Shown here: in pieces, positions 1-9,064 of the stretch
Position numbering within the stretch: the stretch's first letter is position 1
Layout: each line of letters starts with the position of its first letter
IMG/VR virus record: IMGVR_UViG_3300023174_000045
Coordinates: 124,001-188,000 of that record
Strand: one strand, 5' to 3'
Origin: a virus
Length of the DNA: 64,000 nt
Program-made: the position numbers and the translations under genes
Notes under the pieces: model-generated
What the model saw: the letters and a program-made list of their open reading frames with translations, nothing else
The model's database searches: none
What the model was told of the DNA's origin: nothing

Positions 1-1056
1 CTCAACGAAGGCATCTGGGACAGCATCAAAGGCACTGCCGGCAAGGCTGCTGGCAAGGCTGCTGACTGGGCCAAAACACAGGGTACCAATCTCACCACCA
101 AAGTCACTGCTGACAAATTAAAGAGTGCATGGCTCAAGGCTGGTTCACCCACAGACAGTGACCAAGTTTACAATGTGATGACTCAGGCCGGGGTGGCACC
201 ACAAATATTAGACACTGTGTACAAGACCATGGGCGTCCCCACGTTCAAAGAAAAAGCCCTAGCAAGACCAACAACACCTGCTTTTTCAAGCGCACCAATA
301 CCTGCTGGACCAGCATCTAAATCAGCAGCAGCCGCTGGGTCAGCACCAGCGACTACAACGCCAGCAAGTCCTGAAGTCACGCCTAACGCCGCTACACCAG
401 CAACAGCCGATGCCCCCAAGACAAAACAGTTGGGCACTGGTACTGGTCGTATCAATCCTGCCACTGGACGACCCTGGACTCCTAGCGAGCTCAAAGCCAA
501 GTATGCGCAACCACAGTCAACAGCGCCCACACCAGACTCAGAGCCACCTGCACCAGAACTTACTTCGCCAGAGCCTGCTTTAAAATCTAGCCCAACCGCA
601 CCGCAAAGCCCTGAAGAAATTAGAAAAGCCAAACAATCAGCTGCTGCTCTTGCTGCACAACAGGCCATGGGAGATGTTGCTTCACCAGCACCTGCACCTA
701 CTGTGGCGTCTACCCCGGCTCCAGCATCATCTGCCGCGCCTTCGGGTCCTCCTGGATTCAATGCTGGCAACTTGGCACAACTTCCCGGTATGGCACAATA
801 CATGCAACAAAAGCCGGCTGCGGCCAAACCTGCACCCAATTTTGCTCGAGGACCTGCTGCATATGGAAAGACCACAATGAATGTTGGACCAACTGCAACC
901 AAACCAACAGCCACAGCAGCACCAGCTGGCAAAAAGCCCACTGCACAACAGCAACAAGAATATTATAAATCTTTGGGATTGGCAGAGTCTCTGACCTGGA
1001 GCCAAAATTTTGATCCTGGACGCAGTCTGTATCGTAGAATGAAACAGGATATTTAA
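1..1056 (+). CDS. Ala/Pro-rich phage protein, 5' end outside window
   Basis: The reading frame is open from base 1, so the N-terminus lies to the left and at least 351 codons are present. The first ~60 visible residues are ordinary and probably helical (GIWDSIKGTAGKAAGKAADW). A long low-complexity Ala/Pro/Thr/Ser-rich linker follows, with a short conserved-looking block (GTGRINPATGRPWTPSELKAKY) in it, and the protein ends in SLYRRMKQDI. Such linkers are common in phage structural or assembly proteins, but no family is recognised. The ATG at 175 is internal and is not taken as the start. Confidence 0.7.
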   Translation, partial: LNEGIWDSIKGTAGKAAGKAADWAKTQGTNLTTKVTADKLKSAWLKAGSPTDSDQVYNVMTQAGVAPQILDTVYKTMGVPTFKEKALARPTTPAFSSAPIPAGPASKSAAAAGSAPATTTPASPEVTPNAATPATADAPKTKQLGTGTGRINPATGRPWTPSELKAKYAQPQSTAPTPDSEPPAPELTSPEPALKSSPTAPQSPEEIRKAKQSAAALAAQQAMGDVASPAPAPTVASTPAPASSAAPSGPPGFNAGNLAQLPGMAQYMQQKPAAAKPAPNFARGPAAYGKTTMNVGPTATKPTATAAPAGKKPTAQQQQEYYKSLGLAESLTWSQNFDPGRSLYRRMKQDI

Positions 1057-1144
1057 GAACACACCTACCTTAGGACCGTGTGGCCCGGCTGCTGGGTGAC
1101 GTGAGCGATTCGCTACCGTGATCGTCAAAGTGAGCAAATTTCCA

Positions 1145-1172
1145 TTGACAATGCCAAAATTTGTGTTATACT
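1145..1172 (+). promoter_or_regulatory. sigma70-like promoter of dsbA-like gene
   Basis: TTGACA (1145-1150), 16-bp spacer, TATACT (1167-1172), followed by a strong RBS (AGGAG) before the ATG at 1191. It matches the -35/-10 pattern repeated throughout the window. Confidence 0.75.
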
Positions 1173-1190
1173 AGTGTTTTAGGAGTATAC

Positions 1191-1451
1191 ATGGATACCA
1201 AAACATTCAACGGCGAGCAAAAACTCAAACTCACTCAAATCATCAACGAAGGTATGGCCGTGATGCACGAGATTGATACCCTTCAAGGTGGCCTGACCGA
1301 TACCATCAAGGCTGTGGCAGAAGAATTAGAAATCAAACCAGCTGTGCTGAAAAAAGCCATTAGAGTGGCACACAAGGCCGAATTTGGCAAGACCAAACAA
1401 GATCAAGAGCTGTTGGAAACAATTCTTGAAACCGTAGGCAAGACCTTATAA
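1191..1451 (+). CDS. dsbA: DsbA-like dsDNA-binding protein (T4 late transcription type)
   Basis: 86 residues, close to T4 DsbA (89). The core (INEGMAVMHEIDTLQGGLTDTIKAV, then AEELEIKPAVLKKAIRVA) is a charged helical segment followed by an HTH-like helix pair and resembles DsbA-family proteins next to replication genes in T4-like phages. In T4, DsbA binds double-stranded DNA near late promoters; the same role here is inferred. The start at 1191 is chosen over an upstream in-frame codon at 1161 because AGGAG sits 7-8 bases before it and the -10 element overlaps the longer version. It precedes DNA polymerase. Confidence 0.7.
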   Translation: MDTKTFNGEQKLKLTQIINEGMAVMHEIDTLQGGLTDTIKAVAEELEIKPAVLKKAIRVAHKAEFGKTKQDQELLETILETVGKTL

Positions 1452-1454
1452 ATA
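1447..1454 (+). promoter_or_regulatory. T4-type late promoter-like motif TATAAATA
   Basis: Exact TATAAATA overlapping the stop of the dsbA-like gene and pointing at DNA polymerase. T4 late promoters have this as their only conserved element. No late sigma factor (gp55) is visible in the window, so the assignment rests on the motif alone. Confidence 0.35.
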
Positions 1455-1526
1455 CTGTTTTCAACAACAGCGAGTCGTTCACGTTACGAACATGTATCAT
1501 GGCTTACCGGCCACAAACGGAGAACA

Positions 1527-4187
1527 ATGAGTTATATTGACGCACTATTTGATCGTGAACACGATCGCATTCATGTTGTAGAACGCCGCGACGGCAAACG
1601 GCAGTATCGAGAGTATCCTGCCAATTATGTGTTCTACTACGACGACCCCCGAGGCAAGTTCCAAAGTATCTACGGCACGCCAGTGTCAAGGTTCAGTACC
1701 CGCAACAACAAAGAATTCCGCAAGGAAGTCCGAGCACAAAGCGGGCGACAGATCTACGAATCGGACATAAATCCCATATTCCGTTGCTTTGAAGAAAACT
1801 ACCGAGACCAAGACGCCCCCACATTACACACAGCATTTTTTGACATTGAAGTTGCTTTTGATGCTGTGCGTGGATTCTCGCCTGTGGAGGATCCTTTCAA
1901 TCCCATCACTGCTATATCGGTATATCTGGATTGGCTGGAGCAACTTGTGACACTTGTTGTGGCACCACGCCACATGAGTGCAGAGACTGCTCGTGAGATC
2001 TGTGCGGAATTTGAGAACACTGTGCTGTGCGAATCTGAAACAGACATGGTGAAGATGTTCCTGGACCTAATCGAAGATGCAGACATCTTGAGTGGTTGGA
2101 ATTCAGAAGGCTATGACATACCCTACACAATAAACCGTGTGACACGAGTACTCAGCAAAGACGACACCCGACGTTTTTGTTTGTGGGGGCAGTTTCCCAA
2201 GAAACGTATGTTTGAACGTTTTGGTGCTGAACAAGAAACTTATGACTTGGTGGGTCGTGTGCATATGGACTATATGCAACTGTATCGCAAATACACTTAT
2301 GAAGAGCGTCATAGTTATAGCCTGGATGCCATTGCTGAATACGAACTGGGTGAACGCAAAACACAATACGAAGGCACACTAGATCAATTGTACAACAACG
2401 ACTTTCCAAAGTTTATTGAATACAACCGACAAGATACATTGTTGTTGGACAAACTGGACAAGAAATTACGTTTCTTGGAACTGGCCAGCGAACTGGCACA
2501 TGCCAACACTGTGCTGTTGGCCACCACAATGGGTGCTGTGGCAGTGACTGAGCAGGCCATTATCAACGAAGCACATGAACGTGGCATGGTTGTGCCCAAT
2601 CGCAAGCAACGACTCACTGACGAGGACACACAGGCAGCAGGTGCCTATGTGGCATATCCCAAAAAAGGATTACATGAATGGATTGGGTCTGTGGACATCA
2701 ATTCATTGTATCCCAGTGCAATTCGTGCGTTGAACATGGGGCCAGAAACCATTATAGGTCAACTGCGTCCCATAATGACAGACCGGTATATCAAAGACAA
2801 AATGGCCAAGGGTGACTCATTTGCGGCAGCATGGGAAGGTGTGTTTGCCAGTCTAGAATACACTGCTGTGATGGAACAACAGCGTGGCACAGAGATCACC
2901 ATTGACTGGCAGTCAGGTGAGGAGACTGTACACTCGGGTGCTGAGATTTGGTACATGTTGTTTGACTCAAACCAACCTTGGATACTCAGTGCCAATGGTA
3001 CCATATTCACCTACGAAAAGAAAGGCGTTATTCCTGGCTTGCTGGAACGCTGGTATGCCGAACGCAAAGAAATGCAGGCCAAGAAAAAGGAGGCCAAGGA
3101 TGCCAAAGAGATTGCTTTCTGGGACAAACGTCAACTGGTTAAAAAGATTAATCTCAACAGTTTGTATGGCGCTATTCTTAATCCTGGCTGCCGCTTTTTT
3201 GACAAGCGAATTGGCCAATCAACTACCTTGACCGGTCGAAGTATTGCCAAACACATGGATGCGCACTTGAATGAATGTATCACAGGTGAATATGATCATA
3301 TGGGTAAAGCAGTAATCTACGGTGACACAGACTCCTGCTACTTCTCAGCATGGCCTGTGCTGAAACAAGAAGTTGCCGAAGGCCGCATGGAATGGTCAAA
3401 GGAAATCTGTATTCAGTTATACGATTCAATTGCTGACCAGGTGAACGACTCGTTCCCGGCATTTATGGAACGTGCTTTTCACTGTCCCAGAGACATGGGC
3501 GAGTTGATCAAAGCCGGACGTGAAACTGTAGCAGATCGCGGACTGTTCATCACCAAGAAACGCTATGCTGTGAACGCCATTGACATTGAAAACAAACGAC
3601 TGGACATCAACGGTGCTATTGGCAAGACCAAGGCTACTGGCCTGGATCTAAAGCGCAGTGATACCCCCAAAGTTATTCAAGACTTCTTGTTGGAAATTCT
3701 AAATAAAGTGCTGGCTGGTGCTGAACGTGAAGAAATCATTGAACGTGTGCGTGAGTTCAAGTATGAATTCAAAGAGCGGCCGGGCTGGGAAAAAGGCTCG
3801 CCCAAGCGTGTGAACAACTTGACCAAGTACGGCAAGGAAGAAGAACGCCTGGGCAAAGCCAACATGCCCGGACATGTACGTGCGGCCCTGAACTGGAACA
3901 ACTTGCGCAGAATGAATTCAGACAATTACAGTATGCAGGTGGTTGATGGTATGAAGACCATTGTGTGCAAACTGCGAAGCAATGCCTTGGGCTGGACGTC
4001 AATTGGCTATCCCACAGACGAGATGCACTTGCCGCAATGGTTCAAGGACTTGCCTTTTGATGACACAGAAATGGAAGCCACTGTGGTGGATCAAAAGATT
4101 GACAACTTATTAGGTGTGTTGGACTGGGACCTGGCAGCAGCCACCAACACTGAAAACACATTTACTTCGTTATTTTCTTTCGAATGA
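1527..4187 (+). CDS. 43: DNA polymerase, family B (T4 gp43-like)
   Basis: Replicative polymerase of 886 residues (T4 gp43: 898). The 3'-5' exonuclease motifs are present: Exo I FFDIE (~104-108), Exo II GWNSEGYD (~190-197) and Exo III YNRQD (~299-303). Polymerase motif A is DINSLYPS (~390-397), motif B KKINLNSLYGA and motif C YGDTDS, with a downstream KKRY motif. The C-terminus ends TSLFSFE, which looks like the sliding-clamp-binding peptide at the end of T4 gp43; the clamp gene lies one gene downstream. The ATG at 1527 has GGAG 4-5 bases upstream. All catalytic motifs are intact. Confidence 0.97.
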   Translation: MSYIDALFDREHDRIHVVERRDGKRQYREYPANYVFYYDDPRGKFQSIYGTPVSRFSTRNNKEFRKEVRAQSGRQIYESDINPIFRCFEENYRDQDAPTLHTAFFDIEVAFDAVRGFSPVEDPFNPITAISVYLDWLEQLVTLVVAPRHMSAETAREICAEFENTVLCESETDMVKMFLDLIEDADILSGWNSEGYDIPYTINRVTRVLSKDDTRRFCLWGQFPKKRMFERFGAEQETYDLVGRVHMDYMQLYRKYTYEERHSYSLDAIAEYELGERKTQYEGTLDQLYNNDFPKFIEYNRQDTLLLDKLDKKLRFLELASELAHANTVLLATTMGAVAVTEQAIINEAHERGMVVPNRKQRLTDEDTQAAGAYVAYPKKGLHEWIGSVDINSLYPSAIRALNMGPETIIGQLRPIMTDRYIKDKMAKGDSFAAAWEGVFASLEYTAVMEQQRGTEITIDWQSGEETVHSGAEIWYMLFDSNQPWILSANGTIFTYEKKGVIPGLLERWYAERKEMQAKKKEAKDAKEIAFWDKRQLVKKINLNSLYGAILNPGCRFFDKRIGQSTTLTGRSIAKHMDAHLNECITGEYDHMGKAVIYGDTDSCYFSAWPVLKQEVAEGRMEWSKEICIQLYDSIADQVNDSFPAFMERAFHCPRDMGELIKAGRETVADRGLFITKKRYAVNAIDIENKRLDINGAIGKTKATGLDLKRSDTPKVIQDFLLEILNKVLAGAEREEIIERVREFKYEFKERPGWEKGSPKRVNNLTKYGKEEERLGKANMPGHVRAALNWNNLRRMNSDNYSMQVVDGMKTIVCKLRSNALGWTSIGYPTDEMHLPQWFKDLPFDDTEMEATVVDQKIDNLLGVLDWDLAAATNTENTFTSLFSFE

Positions 4188-5125
4188 AGTTAAGCGACTT
4201 AGTTGATTATTTGAATTTGTTAGACAGCGATGCGTTATCGCCGGAATATGCGGTGGCCATGAACAGATTCCAGGCCATTGGCCATACCATTGCAAATCAT
4301 GCAGTGCAGATAGATAATTTCAGTGATGATATCAACAACAAACTGCAACAAGTCATTGACAGTTTTGCTGATGTGCAACAAACTGTGGAAGAACTCAAAT
4401 ACAGTATACGCAGACAAATTGCACAATTAGAACCTGCACAATATCAGCAAAGTCTTGCACTGTATGAAGATGAAATGGGTTATGAAACGTCAGAATACAT
4501 TTTAAACAGACGTCTGGCCATTGACTCTGAAAGTGAAGCATACTTGCGAGCCAGGCTGTTACGATACACAGATTGGCGGGTGCCTGGAATAATCATCAGA
4601 CCAGGGTTAGAAAAGTTTATTGAACATTTGGTGCCATTGGATCCATTGTACGTTGTGGATCAAAATTTAGAATTGCTAGAACCTGCATTAAATCAATTTA
4701 CTCCAGAGTATCGTCGACGACTACGTCCCTATGCTATCGACGATTACACAAACGAAAATGCCATGTGGCAGTTGCCAGACGGTCAATTTGGGTTTGTATT
4801 TGCCTACAACTATTTTAATTTTAAACCCATGCCAGTGTTGCGCAGATACATTGACCAAATTTACGCCAAGCTCAGACCTGGCGGAGTCGCACTGTTCACC
4901 TTCAATGATTGTGATTGGCGGCAAGGAGTAGCGCTTGCAGAAAAAAATTTCATGTGCTACACACCGGGAATCGAAGTTGTATCACATGCAAGTTCATTGG
5001 GATTTGAAATTTTGGACAGATATTGTGGACAGGGCAATCTTGCCTGGTTGGAAATTAAAAAACCCGGCGAAATCGAATCGATTAGGGGTGGTCAGAGCCT
5101 GGCCAAAATAATTGCTATTCAGTAA
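4184..5125 (+). CDS. coiled-coil protein with methyltransferase-like C-terminal half
   Basis: 313 residues, coupled to DNA polymerase by an ATGA overlap. Residues ~25-90 are heptad-rich and probably coiled-coil (VQIDNFSDDINNKLQQVIDS). The second half has a Rossmann methyltransferase-like end, FGFVFAYNYFNF followed by LRPGGVALFTFND, as in SAM-dependent enzymes, but the classical GxGxG motif I is not obvious (the position reads VVDQNLELLEPAL). The substrate is unknown. Its place between polymerase and clamp suggests co-expression with replication genes only. Confidence 0.5.
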   Translation: MKLSDLVDYLNLLDSDALSPEYAVAMNRFQAIGHTIANHAVQIDNFSDDINNKLQQVIDSFADVQQTVEELKYSIRRQIAQLEPAQYQQSLALYEDEMGYETSEYILNRRLAIDSESEAYLRARLLRYTDWRVPGIIIRPGLEKFIEHLVPLDPLYVVDQNLELLEPALNQFTPEYRRRLRPYAIDDYTNENAMWQLPDGQFGFVFAYNYFNFKPMPVLRRYIDQIYAKLRPGGVALFTFNDCDWRQGVALAEKNFMCYTPGIEVVSHASSLGFEILDRYCGQGNLAWLEIKKPGEIESIRGGQSLAKIIAIQ

Positions 5126-5140
5126 AAAAATCTATATAAT
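5112..5140 (+). promoter_or_regulatory. sigma70-like promoter of the clamp gene
   Basis: TTGCTA (5112-5117), 17-bp spacer, TATAAT (5135-5140), then the same AGGAGTATAC-ATG leader end as in front of the dsbA-like gene. Confidence 0.6.
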
Positions 5141-5160
5141 CATACAACATAGGAGTATAC

Positions 5161-5883
5161 ATGAGAGATTATCTTAAAGACTTGGTAGAACACACACATG
5201 ATCTTGGCTGCATTGACTTGATCAAAATCACTGGCGATGACAAAAGCACAGCCATTGTGGGCGTGGCAGAAGATTTGAGTGTGGTGTTAGAAGGTGAATT
5301 CAAAAATCCACATCCAGATTTTATAGGCACATTTGGCATGCCCAACTTGAACAAGTTGAAAATTTTGTTGAACTTGCAAGAGTACAAGGAAAATGCCAAA
5401 CTCAAACTGACCAAGAAGGCCACAGGTGCTCCTGATGGCATTGAGTTTGAAAATGCTGGAGGAGACTTCCGCAACACATATCGTTTCATGGCAGCAGAAA
5501 TTGTCAACGACAAACTCAAAACACCCAAGTTCAAAGGGGTGACATGGCACATTGAATTTGAGCCCACTGTGGCTGCCATCCAAAAATTGCGTATGCAAGC
5601 ACAGGCCAATGCCGAAGAGCCCAACTTCCAGGCCCGGACCGAAAATGGCGACTTGAAGTTCTTCTTTGGTGACCATTCAACACACGCTGGTAACTTTGTG
5701 TTCCACTCAGGTGTCAACGGTCAATTGAAACGTGCTTGGAGTTGGCCTGCTCAACAGTTCATGTCCATCATGGCCCTGACTGGGGACAAAACTATTCGCA
5801 TCAGTGATGACGGTGCTGCCAAGATCACTGTGGATTCAGGCGTGGCTGTTTACAACTACATCTTACCAGCACAAAGCAAATAA
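5161..5883 (+). CDS. 45: sliding clamp (T4 gp45-like)
   Basis: 240 residues (T4 gp45: 228), the processivity ring that tethers DNA polymerase and in T4 also activates late transcription. The N-terminal pattern (MRDYLKDLVEHTHDLG, SVVLEGEFKNPHPDFIGTFG), the GNFVFHSGV block and the C-terminal DDGAAKITVDSGVAVYNYILP resemble gp45-type clamps. AGGAG precedes the ATG. It sits two genes after DNA polymerase, whose C-terminus carries a matching clamp-binding peptide. The following gene starts inside its stop (TAATG). Confidence 0.88.
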   Translation: MRDYLKDLVEHTHDLGCIDLIKITGDDKSTAIVGVAEDLSVVLEGEFKNPHPDFIGTFGMPNLNKLKILLNLQEYKENAKLKLTKKATGAPDGIEFENAGGDFRNTYRFMAAEIVNDKLKTPKFKGVTWHIEFEPTVAAIQKLRMQAQANAEEPNFQARTENGDLKFFFGDHSTHAGNFVFHSGVNGQLKRAWSWPAQQFMSIMALTGDKTIRISDDGAAKITVDSGVAVYNYILPAQSK

Positions 5884-6089
5884 TGGAAACCAAAGCTAGA
5901 ACTGTGACAAGAATGATCACGTATAGAATAACCGCATGGTTGTTTACTATATTTTGGACTTGGTTGTTTACTGGTGACATTGCTTCGGCCACAGGATTTG
6001 CCACAGCTCTACACATCATGCTCAGTGTAGATTATTACATACACGAGCGTATCTGGTTAAAAATCAAGTGGGGCCGAATTGCAGGATAA
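5883..6089 (+). CDS. DUF2061-like small membrane protein
   Basis: 68 residues with two predicted membrane helices (AWLFTIFWTWLFTG and ATALHIMLSVDYYI), ending IHERIWLKIKWG. The TYRITAW..., TGD...A... and HERIW..IKWG blocks match the DUF2061 inner-membrane family, whose function is unknown. Coupled to the clamp gene by TAATG, and its end overlaps the next gene. Confidence 0.75.
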   Translation: METKARTVTRMITYRITAWLFTIFWTWLFTGDIASATGFATALHIMLSVDYYIHERIWLKIKWGRIAG

Positions 6090-7605
6090 CTTAACCGCCA
6101 AACAAAATGATTACGCTGTGTTCTTACCAGCCATATCAGGTTTCTATGCCACATTTGTAGGCAAGCAACGCAACGAACCGTATGTGGATCCTGCACGTTT
6201 TCCTGCAGGGCTCACAGACATGGAACAAATGAATTGGCTCAACAGCCAAAAGGCGTTGTTCCCATACCGGTGGAGTCTGTATTCAGGCGGCCATGCCAAC
6301 TTGGACTTGAACAAACAAGACTGGTCAGAGGACATGGTTCGCAATCGCGAGCCAGGCACGTTCATGCTGGGCGACTCAGGTGGATTCCAGATTGCCAAGG
6401 GCCTGTGGGAAGGCGACTGGAAAGCCAACTCAGGCTGTGCCAAGGCTGAAAAGAAACGTAGTTCTATTCTTAAATGGTTGGACACGATCAGCGACTACGG
6501 TATGATCCTTGATATCCCTACCTGGGTCATTCATGACAAGAAAGCCAGCGATGCTTGCGGTATCAAGACACTGGAAGAAGCAGTGGATGCTACCAAGTAC
6601 AACAATGAGTACTTCATGGCTCATCGTAAAGGAAAGAAAAACGGTGGTGCTAAGTTCTTGAACGTGTTACAAGGTGACAACCACACATCAGCAGAAACAT
6701 GGTATCAAACCATGAAACAATACTGTGACCCTGTGCTGTACCCAGACACACACTTTGATGGGTGGGCCATGGGTGGTCAGAACATGTGTGATGTACACTT
6801 GGTGCTCAAACGTCTAATCGCACTCAAATACGATGGATTGTTGCAACCTGGCATACATGATTGGATGCACTTTTTGGGCACATCAAAGTTGGAATGGGCT
6901 GTGCTACTCACCGTGATTCAAAGAGCAGTTAGAAAATACGCTAATCCCGAATTTACTATCTCCTTTGATTGTGCCAGTCCATTCCTCGCCACAGCCAATG
7001 GTCAAGTGTACTATGAAAATGTGTTTGAACATGATTCAAAATGGTCGTATCGCATGGCACCGTCAGCAGACGACAAGAAGTATGCCACAGACACACGCAA
7101 GTGGCGAGATGGTGTACTTGCAGATGGCATCTATCCACGCTGGGAAGATAGTCCAATCAGCGACATGCTGAAGATGAAAGACATCTGTATCTATGCACCC
7201 GGAGATGTTAATAAAAATGGTAAAGAAGGCAAGACGTCGTGGGATAGTTTCTCATATGCTTTGCTGATGGGTCACAATGTTTGGATGCACTTGACTGCTG
7301 TGCAAGAAGCCAACAGACGCTTTGATGCCGGAGAACATCCTGCCATGATGCGTCGACAAGGCGGCGACTATGCCAAGTTCGAAGACATTGTGGAAGCCAT
7401 ATTTGCCGCGTCCACACGTGAGGAGAGTGAAGCCATTATTGAACACTACAGTGGTTATTGGATGGAGATTGTGGGCACACGTGGCTTCAAAGGCAAAAAA
7501 GCCATGAACGCACGTACACAATTCAATGCATTGTTTGAATATGAGCAGACTGAGCAAGAAGATTTTGATTCAACCAAACTTGATCGACTGGAGGCCACAG
7601 TATGA
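6079..7605 (+). CDS. dpdA: DpdA/TGT-like guanine transglycosylase
   Basis: 508 residues related to tRNA-guanine transglycosylase. The hallmark motifs are in TGT order: MLGDSGGFQ (~97-103, general acid/base Asp99), FLNVLQGDN (~193-201, like the TGT VQGG loop), WAMGGQ (~229-234), HFLGTS (~264-269) and ISFDCASPF (~295-301, nucleophile Asp297). The C-terminal CxCxxC...H zinc site of bacterial TGT is not visible. In phages this divergent, zinc-site-poor type is DpdA, which exchanges guanine in DNA for a 7-deazaguanine; FolE, QueD and QueE in the same window support that. A tRNA-acting TGT is the alternative. The start is a TTG inside the previous gene; in-frame GTG codons follow. Confidence 0.75.
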   Translation: MQDNLTAKQNDYAVFLPAISGFYATFVGKQRNEPYVDPARFPAGLTDMEQMNWLNSQKALFPYRWSLYSGGHANLDLNKQDWSEDMVRNREPGTFMLGDSGGFQIAKGLWEGDWKANSGCAKAEKKRSSILKWLDTISDYGMILDIPTWVIHDKKASDACGIKTLEEAVDATKYNNEYFMAHRKGKKNGGAKFLNVLQGDNHTSAETWYQTMKQYCDPVLYPDTHFDGWAMGGQNMCDVHLVLKRLIALKYDGLLQPGIHDWMHFLGTSKLEWAVLLTVIQRAVRKYANPEFTISFDCASPFLATANGQVYYENVFEHDSKWSYRMAPSADDKKYATDTRKWRDGVLADGIYPRWEDSPISDMLKMKDICIYAPGDVNKNGKEGKTSWDSFSYALLMGHNVWMHLTAVQEANRRFDAGEHPAMMRRQGGDYAKFEDIVEAIFAASTREESEAIIEHYSGYWMEIVGTRGFKGKKAMNARTQFNALFEYEQTEQEDFDSTKLDRLEATV

Positions 7606-8102
7606 ACAGAGCAGGACATGATGATGTCAACTTCTTTACAGGAACCGAAGTAGAACGCACACCAGCATTTGGTCGACGCACATTGTTTGTGGTAGGTGTA
7701 CAATCAGTGGACGCTATTGCTGCCAAGTTAGAAAATGTAGACCAACACATCTTTTTTGGTGCCAACCACAGTTTCAATCCTCAAACTCCTGCAGACTGGC
7801 GGACATGGGAAGAAATGATCACACACTTTTTGGACCTTGGATATCTTTGCACTTTGGACATTCCCATCGCCGCAGTGGAAGAATTTAATGATGGTTCATT
7901 GTGTGACTACCGCAACTTTATTCCACAGATTCGAGTAAGTGTGCCGTATACAAAACTGTGGAATTATAATACAATGTTAAAAATAGATGACAAGGACTTT
8001 GACGCTACCAATCCCGGCGTCTGGTGCCACAGTCTACACAGCCTGATGAGCCGTGAGACATTTACGTCGTGGGATGATTACAAAGGTGATAGAGAATTAT
8101 GA
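7602..8102 (+). CDS. conserved hypothetical coupled to dpdA
   Basis: 166 residues, ATGA-coupled to the DpdA-like gene. The pattern is alpha/beta: LFVVGVQS near residue 30, then HIFFGANHSF, LDLGYLCTLDIP and IPQIRVSVPYT, suggesting a Rossmann-like or nucleotide-handling fold, but no family is recognised. Tight coupling suggests a shared role with base exchange; this is inference. Confidence 0.55.
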   Translation: MNRAGHDDVNFFTGTEVERTPAFGRRTLFVVGVQSVDAIAAKLENVDQHIFFGANHSFNPQTPADWRTWEEMITHFLDLGYLCTLDIPIAAVEEFNDGSLCDYRNFIPQIRVSVPYTKLWNYNTMLKIDDKDFDATNPGVWCHSLHSLMSRETFTSWDDYKGDREL

Positions 8103-8398
8103 AATGGTTTGATAATTGGTTTGCTAACAAAGTTCAAGAGTCTTGGAATCGAACCAGGGCGAACCCATCAACATCAAAAAATGAAATCATGGTCAGTGAA
8201 GATCGAAACAGCATCGGCGCCAGCCGACACAGAATAAACTTCACTGTGTATCGTGCCAATGGTGGCATGATGGTAGAATACAACAGATATGATGAACGCA
8301 AAGATCATCACTCTTGTGAATTGCACATTGTACATCCTGATCAAGACCTTGGTGACGCCTTGGGCAAAATTGTAACATTTGAAAGTTTGAAATCATGA
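8099..8398 (+). CDS. hypothetical protein
   Basis: 99 residues, ATGA-coupled at both ends. A Trp-rich start (MKWFDNWFANKVQESWNR) is followed by beta-rich sequence (RINFTVYRANGGMMVEYNRY). No known domain is recognised; it belongs to the dpdA transcription unit. Confidence 0.6.
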   Translation: MKWFDNWFANKVQESWNRTRANPSTSKNEIMVSEDRNSIGASRHRINFTVYRANGGMMVEYNRYDERKDHHSCELHIVHPDQDLGDALGKIVTFESLKS

Positions 8399-8829
8399 AC
8401 CAAGAACAAAGAGACCAAGCAGAACGTGTGATGGAACACGCACAGCGACAAATCTGGGTCACATGGCAACGGGAAGGTATCCATAAATATCCTGCTGCCT
8501 TGACAGATCCTGCCCTTGCTGATGTACAATTCCTTGGTTATCCTCATCGTCACATGTTTCATTTCCGGGTGTGGATTGATGTGTTCCACAACGACCGAGA
8601 TCTTGAGTTCATCCAATTCAAACGCTGGTGTGAATCGCTGTATAGCAGTGACAATTCTGTTTTAAGCCTTGATCATAAAAGTTGCGAGATGATCGCAGAC
8701 GACCTATATATACAGATAGCATCACGCTATCCTGGTCGTGTGGTACATATCGAAGTCGCAGAAGACGGCGAAAATGGCGCACTGATCAAATACGAACTAA
8801 CCCGACCCAACCTCAACATTGTCATCTAA
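8395..8829 (+). CDS. T-fold-like protein (QueD/QueF superfamily resemblance)
   Basis: 144 residues. The segment LEFIQFKRW resembles the QueF signature E-x4-K-x-(Y/W), and LDHKSCEMIADDLY...YPGRVVHIEVAEDGENGA resembles the C-terminal half of QueD/PTPS T-fold proteins. The QueF catalytic Cys segment (CPxTGQPD) is absent, so nitrile reductase activity is not supported; HRHMFHF might bind metal. It lies two genes after the DpdA-like enzyme, in the same ATGA-linked unit, so a 7-deazaguanine-related role is plausible but unproven. Confidence 0.45.
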   Translation: MNQEQRDQAERVMEHAQRQIWVTWQREGIHKYPAALTDPALADVQFLGYPHRHMFHFRVWIDVFHNDRDLEFIQFKRWCESLYSSDNSVLSLDHKSCEMIADDLYIQIASRYPGRVVHIEVAEDGENGALIKYELTRPNLNIVI

Positions 8830-8839
8830 GGAGAACACC

Positions 8840-9064
8840 ATGGCAAGACCCACCTTCAAACCCAATCCCAAAGTCACAGAGATCCAAGAGGATCTTGAAG
8901 TGTACTTGGACTTCTGTCAGGACTATGGCTATCGTTACAACGAGGCCGATTTGTATAACTTCAAGAGTTATGCATGGCAACAATTCAACAAGTGGCATCA
9001 AGGCAAGAATGCCAAGAACATGTGGGACGAAGATACTCGTCGCTTTGCAGGATATCGCACATGA
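8840..9064 (+). CDS. hypothetical small protein
   Basis: 74 residues, rich in Tyr/Trp/Asp (LDFCQDYGYRYNEADLYNF). The start at 8840 is chosen because AAGGAG lies 8 bases upstream; an in-frame codon at 8819 inside the previous gene is less likely. Its stop overlaps the glycosyltransferase start (ATGA). No family recognised. Confidence 0.6.
   Translation: MARPTFKPNPKVTEIQEDLEVYLDFCQDYGYRYNEADLYNFKSYAWQQFNKWHQGKNAKNMWDEDTRRFAGYRT

Noticed and set aside
183-941. Long minus-strand reading frame of 252 codons opposite the Ala/Pro-rich gene
   Set aside because: It mirrors the GC-rich Ala/Pro codons of the plus-strand gene; its protein is Gly/Ala/Val low complexity without RBS or domain.
8395-8829. 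QueF nitrile reductase
   Set aside because: The QueF signature is partly matched, but the catalytic Cys motif (CPxTGQPD) is missing.
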